From: Edaphochlamys debaryana
Taxonomy: Eukaryota; Chlorophyta; Chlorophyceae; Chlamydomonadales
Length of the DNA stretch: 64,000 bases
NCBI GenBank assembly: GCA_016858145.1
Contig: JAEHOE010000007.1
Location: 1,488,001 to 1,552,000 of the forward strand
Direction of reading: 5' to 3'
Below, piece by piece: positions 22,101-32,679 of the stretch (position 1 is the first letter of the stretch; every line of letters begins with the position of its first letter). The translations under genes were made by a program, and so were the position numbers. Under the pieces are notes generated by a model. The model worked only from the letters and a program-made list of their open reading frames with translations. It was not told where the DNA came from and did no database searches.

Positions 22101-25100
22101 CCCGCGCCGCGGTCGTGTCAAACAAAACAGCGTCCAGGAGACCGTCGCCGTCTGCGGGGAAGCAGAGGGCAGATGAAGAGGCAAGGCCATGCATGCATGG
22201 TACGCAGCGAGCAAGGAGGGAAAGGCAGGGAGACGCACGAGCGCACGCGGTCCTGGGCCGGCGGTCCTGCTCCCCAGGCACGCAAGTAGGACACCAAAAC
22301 GCATTAAAGACGCATCTTTTATCGGCGTGCACCCTACCGGCCTGGGGCCCGCAAGAGGAACGCACCGCAGTCCTTCTGTATCCGTGTCTCTCCGGGGCCG
22401 CCCTTGGTCCACCTGCCGCACTCCACCGCATAAGCTGTGGAGGGGGCAGGCGGGTTGAAGTGAGCGGGCGGGGCAGCATGACCGCTTCACGCCTCCCCAG
22501 CTAGCGCAAGTCAGGCCGCTCATGCCCCGGACCCCCTTCGACCCAGAGCCGGACATCTAAACCCGAACCCGGACCCGCACTCGTGTTAGCTCTTAATGAA
22601 GGTCGTACCAGGGCCGTTGCTGCGCAGGCCAGACAAGACGCGTCCGGGCCCTAACGCACTCACGATGCACCCGTGCCTTAATGCAGGTCTCGTAAGCCGC
22701 CCCCCGGCCGAGGTTTTGCTGTGTGGTCCCGACAGCTCCCGTGAAGATATCCCTCTTCAGGATGCAGTCGTCGGTGCCAGATGCCACCGCCACAAACCTG
22801 AGGGCGGGCGTGGCGATATTCAGTCATACGTGAGGCCCCCCGCAAGGATTGGAGATCCCGCTTCCCGGCATAACCTGAACCTGAACTCTCCCACGATCCC
22901 ATGCCGCCGCGCGCCTCACTGGCATGTCGGGTCGCTGTCGCACGCCCCCAGGCACGTGCTCTTATCCATAGAGGTGTACGTCCTGATGTTGGTGCCCTTG
23001 ACGTCCCTGCCGGGGGGCGCGCGGAAAAGGCGCGAGATCTCTGTTCAGGCCCCTGTGAAGAGCCAGCATTGGCAGCGCCAGACCAGGCCAAGCCCAGGCA
23101 TGAGCGGGACGGCAAGCAGGGAACGAAGGCGCAAGGTCTCGGCCCCTGTCGGCGGCCCCACCCATCCCCAACACCTCGCCAACCCTTCAGCCGCGCCGAG
23201 GCACACAGCTCACCAGAGGGGGATGCAGTAGTAGTTACCGTAGTTAGGACGGCTGAAGCAAGTGGTGGCGGTGGCAGATGCGGCGTTGGAGCCAGCAGAG
23301 CCGTTGACGGCGCTCCGCCGCAGCCAGCCTGATCGACAGGGTGAGCGCGCAGAGCGGCAGGGCACAGAAAGGAGGGTCGGAAGCGCGGCTCGCGTTGATG
23401 AGACACAATCCCGCTTGGCGGCATGTTCCGCAGGGTGTGGGACAAACAGGCGGCCCAGTATTGTCCCAGTAAGCTCGGTACCGGGGCTGTGGAGAGCCCA
23501 TTGCGTGCGGCCCCCGTTAGAACGTCCGCACTCACAGGGCCCAGCAGCACCAGAGTCGAAAACACTGAACTCGCAGGACGCGTTCCTGCCGCACGCCAGC
23601 TGGCATGCCGTGGCGTTGGGGGCCAGGGTGCTCGGCACCGCATCACTCGACAGGGGGTTACCCGCCACGTCGACACCGGGTATGCACACGAGGCTGTTGG
23701 GGCCTGCGCGGGGATGGCGAGGGCCGATTGGAAGGGTGCCCTTGGGGTGTTTGCAGCAGGGGGTCACTGTGCCCACTCGAGGCAGCTACCGGTACTGAAG
23801 CTCACCTCCGCGTGACCAGCCATAGCGGACCGCGTAGGTCTCCTGGATGCGCTTGAGGTCCGTCACACTGAGCGCCCGGTTGTACACCAGCACCACGCCG
23901 AGCTGGGTGCGGCTCTTCGCGGAGTTCATGCATTTGGAGGTCCCCACCGTCAGGCGGTCAGGCCCCACCGCGGTCGGGGCCTGGCCCGTGAACGCCTCTC
24001 GCAGCGCAATGCCCCCGCTAGTTCCGGCACCGGCATAGTAGTAAGCCCCTTCCGTGCCGCCCTTCCGCCGCACAAAGGCGTGCAGCGTCCAGCCGGGCTC
24101 CACAGGCACGGGCTTGGAGGTGTGGAAGACGGTGTCCCAGCCGTATGCCCCAGATATGTACGACTCCCGAGTGCCAAACAGGAGGCCAGTCGATCCAGGA
24201 CTCTGCGCACAGCTGAGCTCCGCTATCAGGTAGTTGGCCTCCCAGTCGATTACTGAAGTCTTCAGGGACTGGATGACCACGATTGTGAAGGGCGCTGTGG
24301 GTTCCGCGCTCCAATTCGAGAGGTTACCGGCCAAGACGCCGGCGGTCGAGGTCAGGTCCAGAGACCACCCCACAGTGGAGGGGCCCGTGCTGTTGCTGTA
24401 GGTCGTAGCCGCGGCGCCCTCAATCTCCTCAAAAGCGAGGGACTGGTTGCGCCCGGTGGCAAAACCAAACTGAGGGCGACAGGGCGGGGGAGCAGGGCCG
24501 GGGGTATGCTCAGCTATCGGAGCAAGAATCCTGCAGCTGTCCTCGTCCAGCAGCCCTGCCCCTGTACCGCACCTGTAGGTCCCGCCAGGCAACCGCCGCG
24601 CCGCTGTCAAACCGCGACACCTGCACGTTCCTGGCCGAGTCAAAATGGGCGCACTCGGGCCTCAGGTCCGCGGGCAGGTTCGTGGCCGCCCCTGCGGTGT
24701 CAGAGAGGTGAGGCAGGGATGGAGGCAGGGAGGCAGGGAGCAGGGTTGCCGATACGTATCAGTCCCCGTATTGATACGGATACGTAATAATACGGATACG
24801 GCCTCTCGCTGCCGTATTAATACGGCATGTGGCGCGGGGGTACCGGCCGGGCAGCCGGGGGCCGGCGGAGGGGGGGGGTAACGTGGGGTGCTGGGGTGCG
24901 CCGGTCGGCAGCTCAGCCATCCGTTCCGACATAGCCGATGCCCTTCGCATTCCCTGCGCTTCTACGTGAACGCGAAGCGCATTCGCTCATGCACAAGGCG
25001 GCAGTATGGGCTGCCGTACGCTGCCGTTTTAATACGGCTGGGCGCCGCCGTATTGAAGCCGTATTAGCGAGGAGGGGCCCGTATTCCGTATTAATACGCG

Positions 25101-27303
25101 TATCGGCACCGGGGGCTGCCGTATTGTGCAACCCTGGTAGGGAGGAAGGTCGGGGCTCACTGCCCCGTAGGGACCACGATTCCGCGGCAGTCGCCACTCC
25201 GGCAAGCCCCTGCGCACGGTCCACAAGCCAGCCAGGAGGGGAAGAGAGTCCCCAAAACCCCGGCACAAATTGACGCGTCTCCGCCCCGGAACCCGGGCGC
25301 ACCGTTGAGGCCTGACACGAAAGGCGAGGGGGGCGGCGCAGGCGGGGCGGATGGCTCCATCGGCAGTTGTAGGCCTGGTGGGCAAGGTAGGGGAGCACAG
25401 CAGGGGTATCGGGCATGGAAGGCCGTGCTTTCGTTGCCGTGCCCAGGGTGCGTGGGTGATGCCCAGCGGCTGCCAGTCCAGCACCAGAAGGTCGTCAGCG
25501 GCACGGGTGGGGGAGGTAGGTGTGGCGGGCGGGCGGAGTTACTGATCGCCCGTGCTGGGGTCTGACACGAGCGTGTTGGTTGGTTGCCTCGTCGGTGCTC
25601 CCTGCATAGCACACTTGCCACCTCTGCTAACGTACGGCTCCCTCTCATCACTCACCTCGGCAAGTGAATCTTGCTTCGCGCCACTTGAAGGTGCCCCCGC
25701 ATGGATCTCCCGGCGGATTCGGCAGAGTACAGGATTGCTTCTTTTCGCAAGCGGTCACCGTTTGGGTCAGGTATCCGGGGTCGATGCAGTTGACATTCTG
25801 TAGGCGTGGATGGGTGATGATGAAGGGGTTAGGGAAGGGCGGGGATGGGGTGCAGCAGAGTGATGTGGAGGCGCCGAATGCGTTCCGATTACCTTCGTGC
25901 CAGCGGCAAGAGCAGCCTGATGCGCCCGCCTTATGCACCCTACCCAGCAAACACCAACCTGCATAGCACCGGGCCCGCCCGAGTATACACATGAGGTGTT
26001 GTCGTATCGCCCGAAAAACGCCCAGCAAATGTCGATGACGGTACCCGCGGGGCACTCGATGGCAGGAAGGGGCTGGCCGTCACAGGCTTTCACGGTGCCA
26101 GAGCTTCCACAGTAGTTGGGTACCACTGCAGGTGATAGGGACAAGGGCAAAAGCATGTTCTTTTCCTCACGCACGTGCTCCTCTGGTTCCTCCCTCCCGT
26201 TTATAATTATGCACGGCCATGGGCACGTCCACCCGTCTCTTCCTTCTCAGGGTATCCGGTCCCGGCGCTCGAGGACCCGCAGGCGTGGCAGGGCGACTGT
26301 TACCAAGGGACTGCGAGGGGCTGTGGTCATCAAGTACCGGTACGCCAGTGCAAGACCGAACCAGTTCGTCGACGGTGAACGTTTCCTGGTGCCTTTGGCC
26401 CTCTAATGACGTACGAGCATAGCACGGGCGAGTGTTGGGACGCCAACACTCTCTCCACGCAAAGTGCGGAGTCTGCTTATGTTCTGGGGCCTCACTGCCG
26501 TGCGTCTGTTGATGGGCGTGGCAGCTTGTCAGCGCGCCGCCCTCCTGTCCAAAGCTTCATTGTTCCTTGCAACTGAAAGAACGACTCAACGGCTGCAGCG
26601 CGACAAATTGGCGCTCCGACGGCCACGGGGTTTACGGGGATGGGGATACTGGGGGTCCGGGGGCAGAGGAGTAACCATACAGCCCGGAGCAACGTCAGGC
26701 GTGTTTGCAGGTTAGTTGTCCTAACGTGCGGTTTCGGCTCTGTGCGGCTGCCCTGAATGCGACAGTCTCCTTGATGTGAGTGCGGATGAAGTGAGTGAGG
26801 TTTCCCTTTCGTTTCATCGCTGAATCTGAATGAGCAGATCTGGGAGCGAGAAGAACAAGAGAAGCTGCCTCGCGGGCAAGTCTATTGAGGCAGGGAGGAA
26901 CGCAAGTATGACGGACGGGCGGCGTGTGCGAGAAGCACAGCCCAACGGGTGCTGGGTGTTTACCCTCCGGCTGCGCTACGTCGCAGCCTTTGAGCTCTAG
27001 GAACCATGTTCTTTAACCAACGCGGTCCGAGCACTTGGGCGTAAGCCTTAGCGCAAGGAGAGAGAGAGAGAGAGAGGAGAGCCAGCATCTCCTCCCATGA
27101 GTGCGAGTGCTATGCAGCTGGGCAGCCCAGACAGTAGGGCGCGCGAGCCCGCCAAACTTACATTGCGCGTCGGCACCGCCCAGCAGCCAGAGCACCAGAA
27201 AGGCAGTTGCCGCAAGTTTCCAACACTCCTTCGTAGCTCCCCGGCGGCTCCGACCTGACCCCACTTGGCAGTATTTCGCGGCAAGTCTGGTTACGCTATC
27301 CAT
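19200..27303 (-). CDS. Secreted mosaic lectin, copy 2: SUEL lectin, LamG-like, PAN and Cys-rich repeats
   Basis: Twenty-two exons sum to 3,462 nt (1,153 residues): 27303-27162, 26125-25959, 25797-25656, 25374-25303, 24691-24573, 24469-23806, 23703-23536, 23328-23214, 23006-22920, 22797-22664, 22434-22366, 22151-21945, 21800-21672, 21552-21490, 21330-21106, 20980-20768, 20609-20397, 20236-20168, 20050-19990, 19820-19687, 19556-19429, 19340-19200. Same domain order as copy 1, with many exons of equal length and near-identical protein. The start ATG gives a long basic N-region before the hydrophobic core LAATAFLVLWLLGGADA; several further in-frame ATGs lie upstream. Exon 1 ends at a strong GTAAGT donor. 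Differences from copy 1: shorter linker (24 against 40 residues), a divergent last PAN-like domain split by an extra intron (19429/19340), and a transposon in intron 4. Likely extracellular and carbohydrate-binding, by inference. Confidence 0.78.
24733..25144. repeat. 8-bp target-site duplication flanking the MITE
   Basis: GCAGGGAG at 24733-24740 and GTAGGGAG at 25137-25144, one mismatch. The surrounding sequence is GGCAGGGA-rich, so a chance match is possible but unlikely given the exact abutment to both inverted-repeat ends. Confidence 0.6.
24741..25136. mobile_element. hAT-like miniature inverted-repeat element (MITE) in a lectin intron
   Basis: A 396-bp insert starting CAGGGTTGC and ending GCAACCCTG, a perfect 9-bp terminal inverted repeat. 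It is flanked by near-identical 8-bp words GCAGGGAG (24733-24740) and GTAGGGAG (25137-25144), matching 7 of 8. An 8-bp target duplication and CAGGG ends are typical of hAT elements. The inside has no transposase but is full of the subterminal word CCGTATTAATACGG and shorter TAATACGG pieces in both orientations, plausible transposase-binding sites. It sits in intron 4 of lectin copy 2 and is absent from the matching intron of copy 1, so it probably inserted after the duplication. Confidence 0.72.
27057..27079. repeat. (GA)n microsatellite
   Basis: About nine GA units in the first intron of lectin copy 2. Confidence 0.85.
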
Positions 27304-28411
27304 ATCGCAGCGAGCCTGTGTTTCTGCAGCTATGTATGAGACGCGTATAATACAGCTTGCATGCATAGCAAAAAATGAACACATCACGAGCGGTTGGGCA
27401 AACCATGCATATGCATGCTTCCCGCAAGCTTCGCCAACTGCAGCTGCAGAAGGGGGCGCTTATTGCGGGCAACAACAAAACATACATGGCTATCAGTGAA
27501 GACGGAGATGCGCAAAAGCGTATGACGTGCACGCCGGCCTCACCCGGCACCGAACCATGGGCGATCCGCGTCCCCCAGCCGCCCCCCGAGCCCCGACGGG
27601 GCCTGGCCGCACCTAGCTGCTGGTTTATGATGTCGACTTGCCCGCCTGGCGCGCGGCTGCTTCCCCTAAACGATGCGGCTCCTGCCACGAAACAACGTTG
27701 TTTCGTCTAAACTTGGCTGCTGGCCTCTCCTGGCGTCATCAACCCAGGGGCGATAGCCGATAGGCAGCCAACCGCGGACGCGCCACCTAGGGCGCAGCCC
27801 ACGGCGCAGCCTCAATCCCACGTCTCTCCCGGGAGCACCCCACGGTGAGTCATGCTGGTGCTGCGAAGCCACAGCGCCCTGCCATGGAGGCACTGCGGAA
27901 AGAGGGTGCATGCGCTGCGGTGACGCGGAGTCCGGGTTGACACGTTTGCCAGAAACCCCCGATGCCTGATGATCGGCTCTCCCAGCGGTGGAGCGGCCAT
28001 CCTTTCCTCCTTCTCCATGCCCTGGGCATCCCATGTCGTACGCTCGTACCTGCGCTCTGCCCTGACCACGGATGACCGGGGTGACCGTGGTCAGTGGCCG
28101 CCATACCGTCGAGGCAGGCCACCAGCCCATCATCACACGCTCGACCTTGACGAGACAAAAGCTCTTATCCCCGCTAGCGCTTGACAGCAACAGCCACTTG
28201 CTACCCATCCAACGGATCGCCGTGCGGATCACCGGGGTCACATGACCCATGCACCCATCCATGGCGTCACCGCGTCTCTCAGAGCTAACACATGCCGCTA
28301 CCTACCTACCTGCCACCCCCGACAGTTCTTCTGCGGGCCTGCCCTATCCCGGCGGTAGCCTCCAGTGCTACCATCCCTCCCCGTGCGTTCATCATACCGT
28401 AGCCTGCGCTT
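27304..28411. other. Intergenic region between lectin copy 2 and the first TatD gene
   Basis: About 1.1 kb holding the presumed promoter of lectin copy 2 and the downstream flank of the first TatD gene. Open frames here are short and show no family motif. No gene is called. Confidence 0.4.
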
Positions 28412-28416
28412 TTACA
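28412..28416 (-). terminator. Poly(A) signal TGTAA for TatD gene A
   Basis: TTACA on the plus strand, about 385 nt downstream of the stop codon at 28801. Confidence 0.45.
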
Positions 28417-28800
28417 CCGACACGCGTGCGGGTGGGCCCGACGCCTCGCCCGCAGGCGAAGCTCTAGTCCAACCTCTCGCGGCTTCTCGGTAGTCGACAG
28501 CGGAACGGCACCACGGCTGGCCTTGTGGGTTGCACAGGCACACAGATAGATGTGGGTGCGTGGCGCACACAGATGTGGGTGGCGTGGAATGGGGCTCCGG
28601 GCGTGCGCCGGCTTGCGCCGGCACTCCACACGGGGCGTGTGTGAGCGCAGGGCTTCAGTTGTTGGCGGGGCTTGGACGCATGGGTCGTGGGAACGGCCGC
28701 GGACGCGCCATAGGTCGGGGGCGAAGCTTACGTGGAGCTCCGGGGGATATCGGGCGGGGCGGAGCGTGTGATGTGCAGCATCCACCGTCGAACGTCCACG

Positions 28801-31373
28801 TCAGCCCAGGCTGAGGCCAAACACCTTGCAGGCCACCGCCGTAGTGCTGGCACCCAGCTGCAAGAAGCGAGGGAGGCGAGGCGGGGAGGGAGGGATGCAT
28901 AGGGAGGTGAGGAAGCAGACTGGAGTAGAAACCAACTGTGCCTGGGCGCGTGGGGTCTGCAGGCGATTGGGACGCGCGGCCTGCGGACCGTGGGATTGCA
29001 CCCGGCGCGCCGCGCAATGCTTACTCCCACTCACCTCCTCCGGGGTGGTACCGAGCGCTGCCGCGGCGGCTTGGAGCACGTGGGGGAGTAGGGCGGGCTC
29101 GTTGCGACCCGGGCGGGCCTTGCTGGGCCTGCGGGAGGCAAGAGGCAGGTGGGATCGAGTGACGGTTAGTCGGTCACGTGGCATGGGCAAGGTGGCATAG
29201 GGCGCTTTCCTCGCTCCCCCGTCCCCATCCATCAACCCTCCCCCGAGCGCCTTCCCCCTCACTTGATGCTCCGGGGCACCAGGTACGGCGCATCTGTCTC
29301 GATCATGAGTCGATCACGTGGGATGTACGGCAGCAGGGCAGCCAGGTCCGCGCCGCCGCGGTCGGGCCGGTCATCACAGATCCTGGTCGAAACACAGAGG
29401 AAGGCCTGACTTAATAAACACAAGGCGATACGGGGCAGCCCATGGGTTGTTTCAGCCCGAGGCCCAGGGCCAAGGCCAGGCCAAGCTACCGCTTTGATGA
29501 TCAGTGTCCTGCGCACGCGTCACGCCTGCGCAAGCGCCCATGCCAGTCCTCAGCCCGGAAGCGTCACACACGCAGCGCCACCTGACCCCCATCCCCCATC
29601 CCCCATCCCCCATCCACGAGCCCCATGGCCGAATGTGAGCCCCTGGACAGAGCCCCGGCAATGCGCAAGCGGCGAGGGCAGGCAACAGGCTGTGCGGACG
29701 TATCCGCCCGCAGTGCTGCCCGAGCTCCAGCGCTGCCATAACGCGCTGCTGCATCCGCGAGGACTCCCAGCCCGTGCTCACCAGCCCGTGATGCCGATGT
29801 ACAGCCCCAGGCTCAGGAACAGATCCAGCTCCGCGCGGCTGCCCGTGAAGCAGTGCACCACGGCGGGCGCGGGCAGGGGCATGTGGCGGCTGGGGGAAGG
29901 GGATGGGGGCAGCGCGGGGGGGATGCGGGGCGGGGATAGAAGGGCTGCTGTTCAGCGAGGCGAAACGCAAGCTGGAGGGATGATGTACAGCACGCTGAGT
30001 GCCCAGAGCTGGACTCAGGCGCCCACCGCCGTCCGTTGGTGGCTGCGGTGTGTGTGCCGGGTGTTGGGGGCTGCTCGCCGCGAGGCCCCAAGGCTGCCCA
30101 CCTCAGGATCTCCACGAACCGCTCCCCCGCGTCCCGGCAGTGCATGAAGAGCGGCAGCCGCAGCTCCTTAGCCAGCTCCACCTGCCGCTCAAACCACACC
30201 TCCTGCGGGGGGAAGCACAGAAACGAGAGGAGGTTTGTGGCGGGGAACGGCCACACGTGTCCCCTGGACCCCTTTGCCCGCCCGCCACCTTGCGTCCCTG
30301 CGCGACAAGCGTTTGCTCTCCAAGATCCGCCCAGCCACTCAAGACCGGGCAAGGGCCCAACAACTGAGCTCTCAGGCGACGCAGCAAAGCTTGACAGCAG
30401 GTTCCAGGACCCAGGCACTCAGGTTCGGCACCCAGCCAACAACGCCGGAAAAAGAGCACCGCCTCCGAAGTTGCAGACGACTCGGTCGGTCCTTACAACA
30501 CGGTGATGTCAGGTTGTGACCTCGGTACACATTGACCAGCCGACTTGCCGAGCCCGGCCCTGACCCCTCGCCCTGACCCCCACCCCGCTTCTGTCTGCCT
30601 GCCTGCACGGTCGGGGGGCTGAAGTTCCGGTTGAAGTCCAGACCGCACTCCCCTATCGCCACACAGCGGGGGTGGGCCGCCAGGCGGCGCAGCTCGTCAA
30701 GAGTGGTGGGCCCGCAGCCCTGGGGAGGGGGGGAGGTATGGGCGCGGGCTTGAAGTTGTGGCGAGGGTGCTGCAGGGGGTTTGTGAGGGTGAGGCTAGAG
30801 CCAAGCCGTCCAGTGCAACCACTCTCTAGCGCTTCAGTACGCAGCCCAACCGCCAGCAACCGCTGCAGTCCCCCTCCACCCTCCGCCCTGCAGGTCCCCC
30901 ACACCTTGGCGTTGTGAGGGTGCACCCCCGCTGTAAAGCTCAGGTGGCAGCCAGAGGCGGCTGCCACGGGGCCCTCGCACAGCGCCTGGGCGGCAGCCGA
31001 GGTACGGACGCACGTGCCCGTCACCACCAGGCCCCGCACGTTGGCAGCGGCGGAGCGGCGAAGAACGTCTGGTAGGTCCTGTGAGGGCGGATCGGAGTAA
31101 TGATGGATGGTAAACACCGAGGCTAGGTCGACGATGGGGGGAATCTGCGTGGGGGCTCCCTTCCCCTCCCGCCTTCCTCCTCCGACCCCGAGGCCTCTGA
31201 TCCCCTCCGCTCGCCTTCTGGAAGCTATGGTCTACCAGGTTAACGCCGATGTCCACCAGCGGCACAGGCGAAGGAAAGGCCTGCGCCGCGACGAGCTGGC
31301 CTTGCGACGGCCGAGTTCGCTCCTGCGTGCCCGTGGCCTTGGGCGAGCCGGGAGGCTTGCTGGTTTCAGTCAT
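28801..31373 (-). CDS. TatD-family metal-dependent deoxyribonuclease, copy A
   Basis: Eight exons, 31373-31215, 31078-30905, 30719-30603, 30202-30102, 29889-29782, 29382-29263, 29128-29035, 28857-28801, total 930 nt (309 residues), the usual size of the TATDN1 type. Motifs in order: [62 protein letters not shown]. The metal-binding Glu, two His and Asp of the family are present, so an active nuclease of the TIM-barrel amidohydrolase superfamily is expected, in DNA repair or DNA fragmentation. Intron 1 uses a GC donor (AAG|GCGAGC). Exon 3 could end at 30603 with a GC donor or at 30609 with GTGCAG. An upstream in-frame ATG at 31484 would add a 37-residue Arg/Ser/Ala-rich leader with mitochondrial character. 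Tandem paralogue of the gene at 32680. Confidence 0.86.
29586..29615. repeat. (CCCCCAT)n tandem repeat
   Basis: About four heptamer units in an intron of TatD gene A. Not present at the matching place of copy B as far as I can see. Confidence 0.8.
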
Positions 31374-31835
31374 GGTTTGTGATGTAGTACTTGGTAGCGC
31401 TTGGGCTGAAGAGTGCAGCGCGATGGGCGCTCGGCGATGGTGTGCGCTTGCAAGCTTGCTGCGAGCTTGTCGCAGTACATGCATGGTGCAAGCATGTATT
31501 ATACAGTGAGGGCTCGGGGGATGTGCCCGTGGCCCCCTTTTGGGCCCCAGAGCTGGCTCCATCCCGGGCCATGGCCTGCCGTGGGCGTCTGCCCTTGGAC
31601 TAGGGCCCTGGGTCCGGGGATGGAAGTCACTGTCTGGTCGTACCAGGGCCCTTCCCTGGCCTCACGTCAGGTCGGCGAGGCCAAGGAGGTCGAGGCTGTC
31701 TGCGCGGCAACCACCCCAGGGCCCAGAGACCTGGGTCCTGAGACCCTTAGGCAGATTGGGAGGTGGCGGCTGGCGGGACACGGGGTCGCTTCGGTGGCAC
31801 ACGCTGAGGCGACGTGAAAACGGGTCTGTCATAGA

Positions 31836-31840
31836 TTACA
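31836..31840 (-). terminator. Candidate poly(A) signal TGTAA for TatD gene B
   Basis: TTACA on the plus strand, the nearest such word downstream of the stop at 32680, implying a 3'UTR of about 840 nt. A similar TTACACAGG lies upstream of TatD gene B, so it could instead be a chance part of the duplicated flank. Confidence 0.25.
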
Positions 31841-32679
31841 CAGGTGAGCATCGTGCAGCACGATTCGTGCTGTCGGTCGTTGGGGTCCGCAGCCGAACCA
31901 TGCATTGCTGACCGCCGGCATCTATCCCATGACCGCCTCAAGCACCTCAGCGTCTGGCAGGGCCAACGCGTGCAACCCCCGGCAATCCTGTTGGACGGCC
32001 CCCGCTCAGGCACGCCCTTTCTCCCCGGTGCTGGCTCCCTGGTGGCCTCCCTCTACATATCACCAGAGCCTGTGGATGGAACCCCGACACCCAGACGGAT
32101 ACCGCCACCCGGGCGCGTTGCTGGGCCCGACGCCTCGCCCGCAGGGGAAGCGCTGGTCCACACCTCGGCTGGTTGAGCAGTCGGCAGCGGTCTGCTGGCG
32201 GTATGGCTGCCTTCCTGCTCCATGTTGTACCGGCGGTGCGCAAAACCGCCAACGGACAGGATGCTAGAAGCGCTTGTCGTCCACACCCCCGCCGGTTCCG
32301 CCCTCGGCGGGGGTCTGGTTGCATGCATGGTGGCCTTCCATTGCTGCTTGGACCGGCGGTGAGTGCACCTACGGACAAGGTGCTGAAGCTCCGAGGGCTC
32401 GGGGGCTTGCGGCGGCCGTCCCGACGGGCGCATATGTGCAGAGCTCGTTGCCCGGGCTTGGAAGCTTGGGGCGTCGGCACGGCGCTGAGGGCGCTAGGGT
32501 CGAGGCCTCGAGGTTAGAAGACATCACGAAGCGTAGCGCTTGGTTGAGGAGCGTAGGGCGTGGTCGCAAACTACGCAGACCTGTGCCTCGAGGGTGACGC
32601 GTACGTGGAGCTTCGTGCGTGGGGTATTGGGCGGAGCATGTGATCTGCAGCATCCACCGTCGAACGTCGAATGTCCACG

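Larger units (their letters stand above)
28434..31885. repeat. Segmental duplication, unit A (carries TatD gene A)
   Basis: Starts near GGGCCCGACGCCTCGCCC at 28433, which recurs at 32125, and runs through the TatD gene and its upstream flank to about the shared TTACACAGG region near 31836-31885 (matching 35730-35765). Exons and many introns align with unit B. Ends are approximate because the flanks have diverged. Confidence 0.6.

Noticed and set aside
24741..25136. TAATACG words resembling a phage T7-type promoter core
   Set aside because: They occur as palindromes in both orientations inside a MITE in a eukaryotic intron. Transposon subterminal repeats explain them better.
27375..27710. 111-codon plus-strand frame upstream of lectin copy 2
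   Set aside because: No family match or supporting signals; it lies in the presumed lectin promoter region.
28249..28785. Open frames 3' of TatD gene A on both strands
   Set aside because: They are part of the duplicated 3' flank, are not kept open in the matching region of unit B and have no motif.
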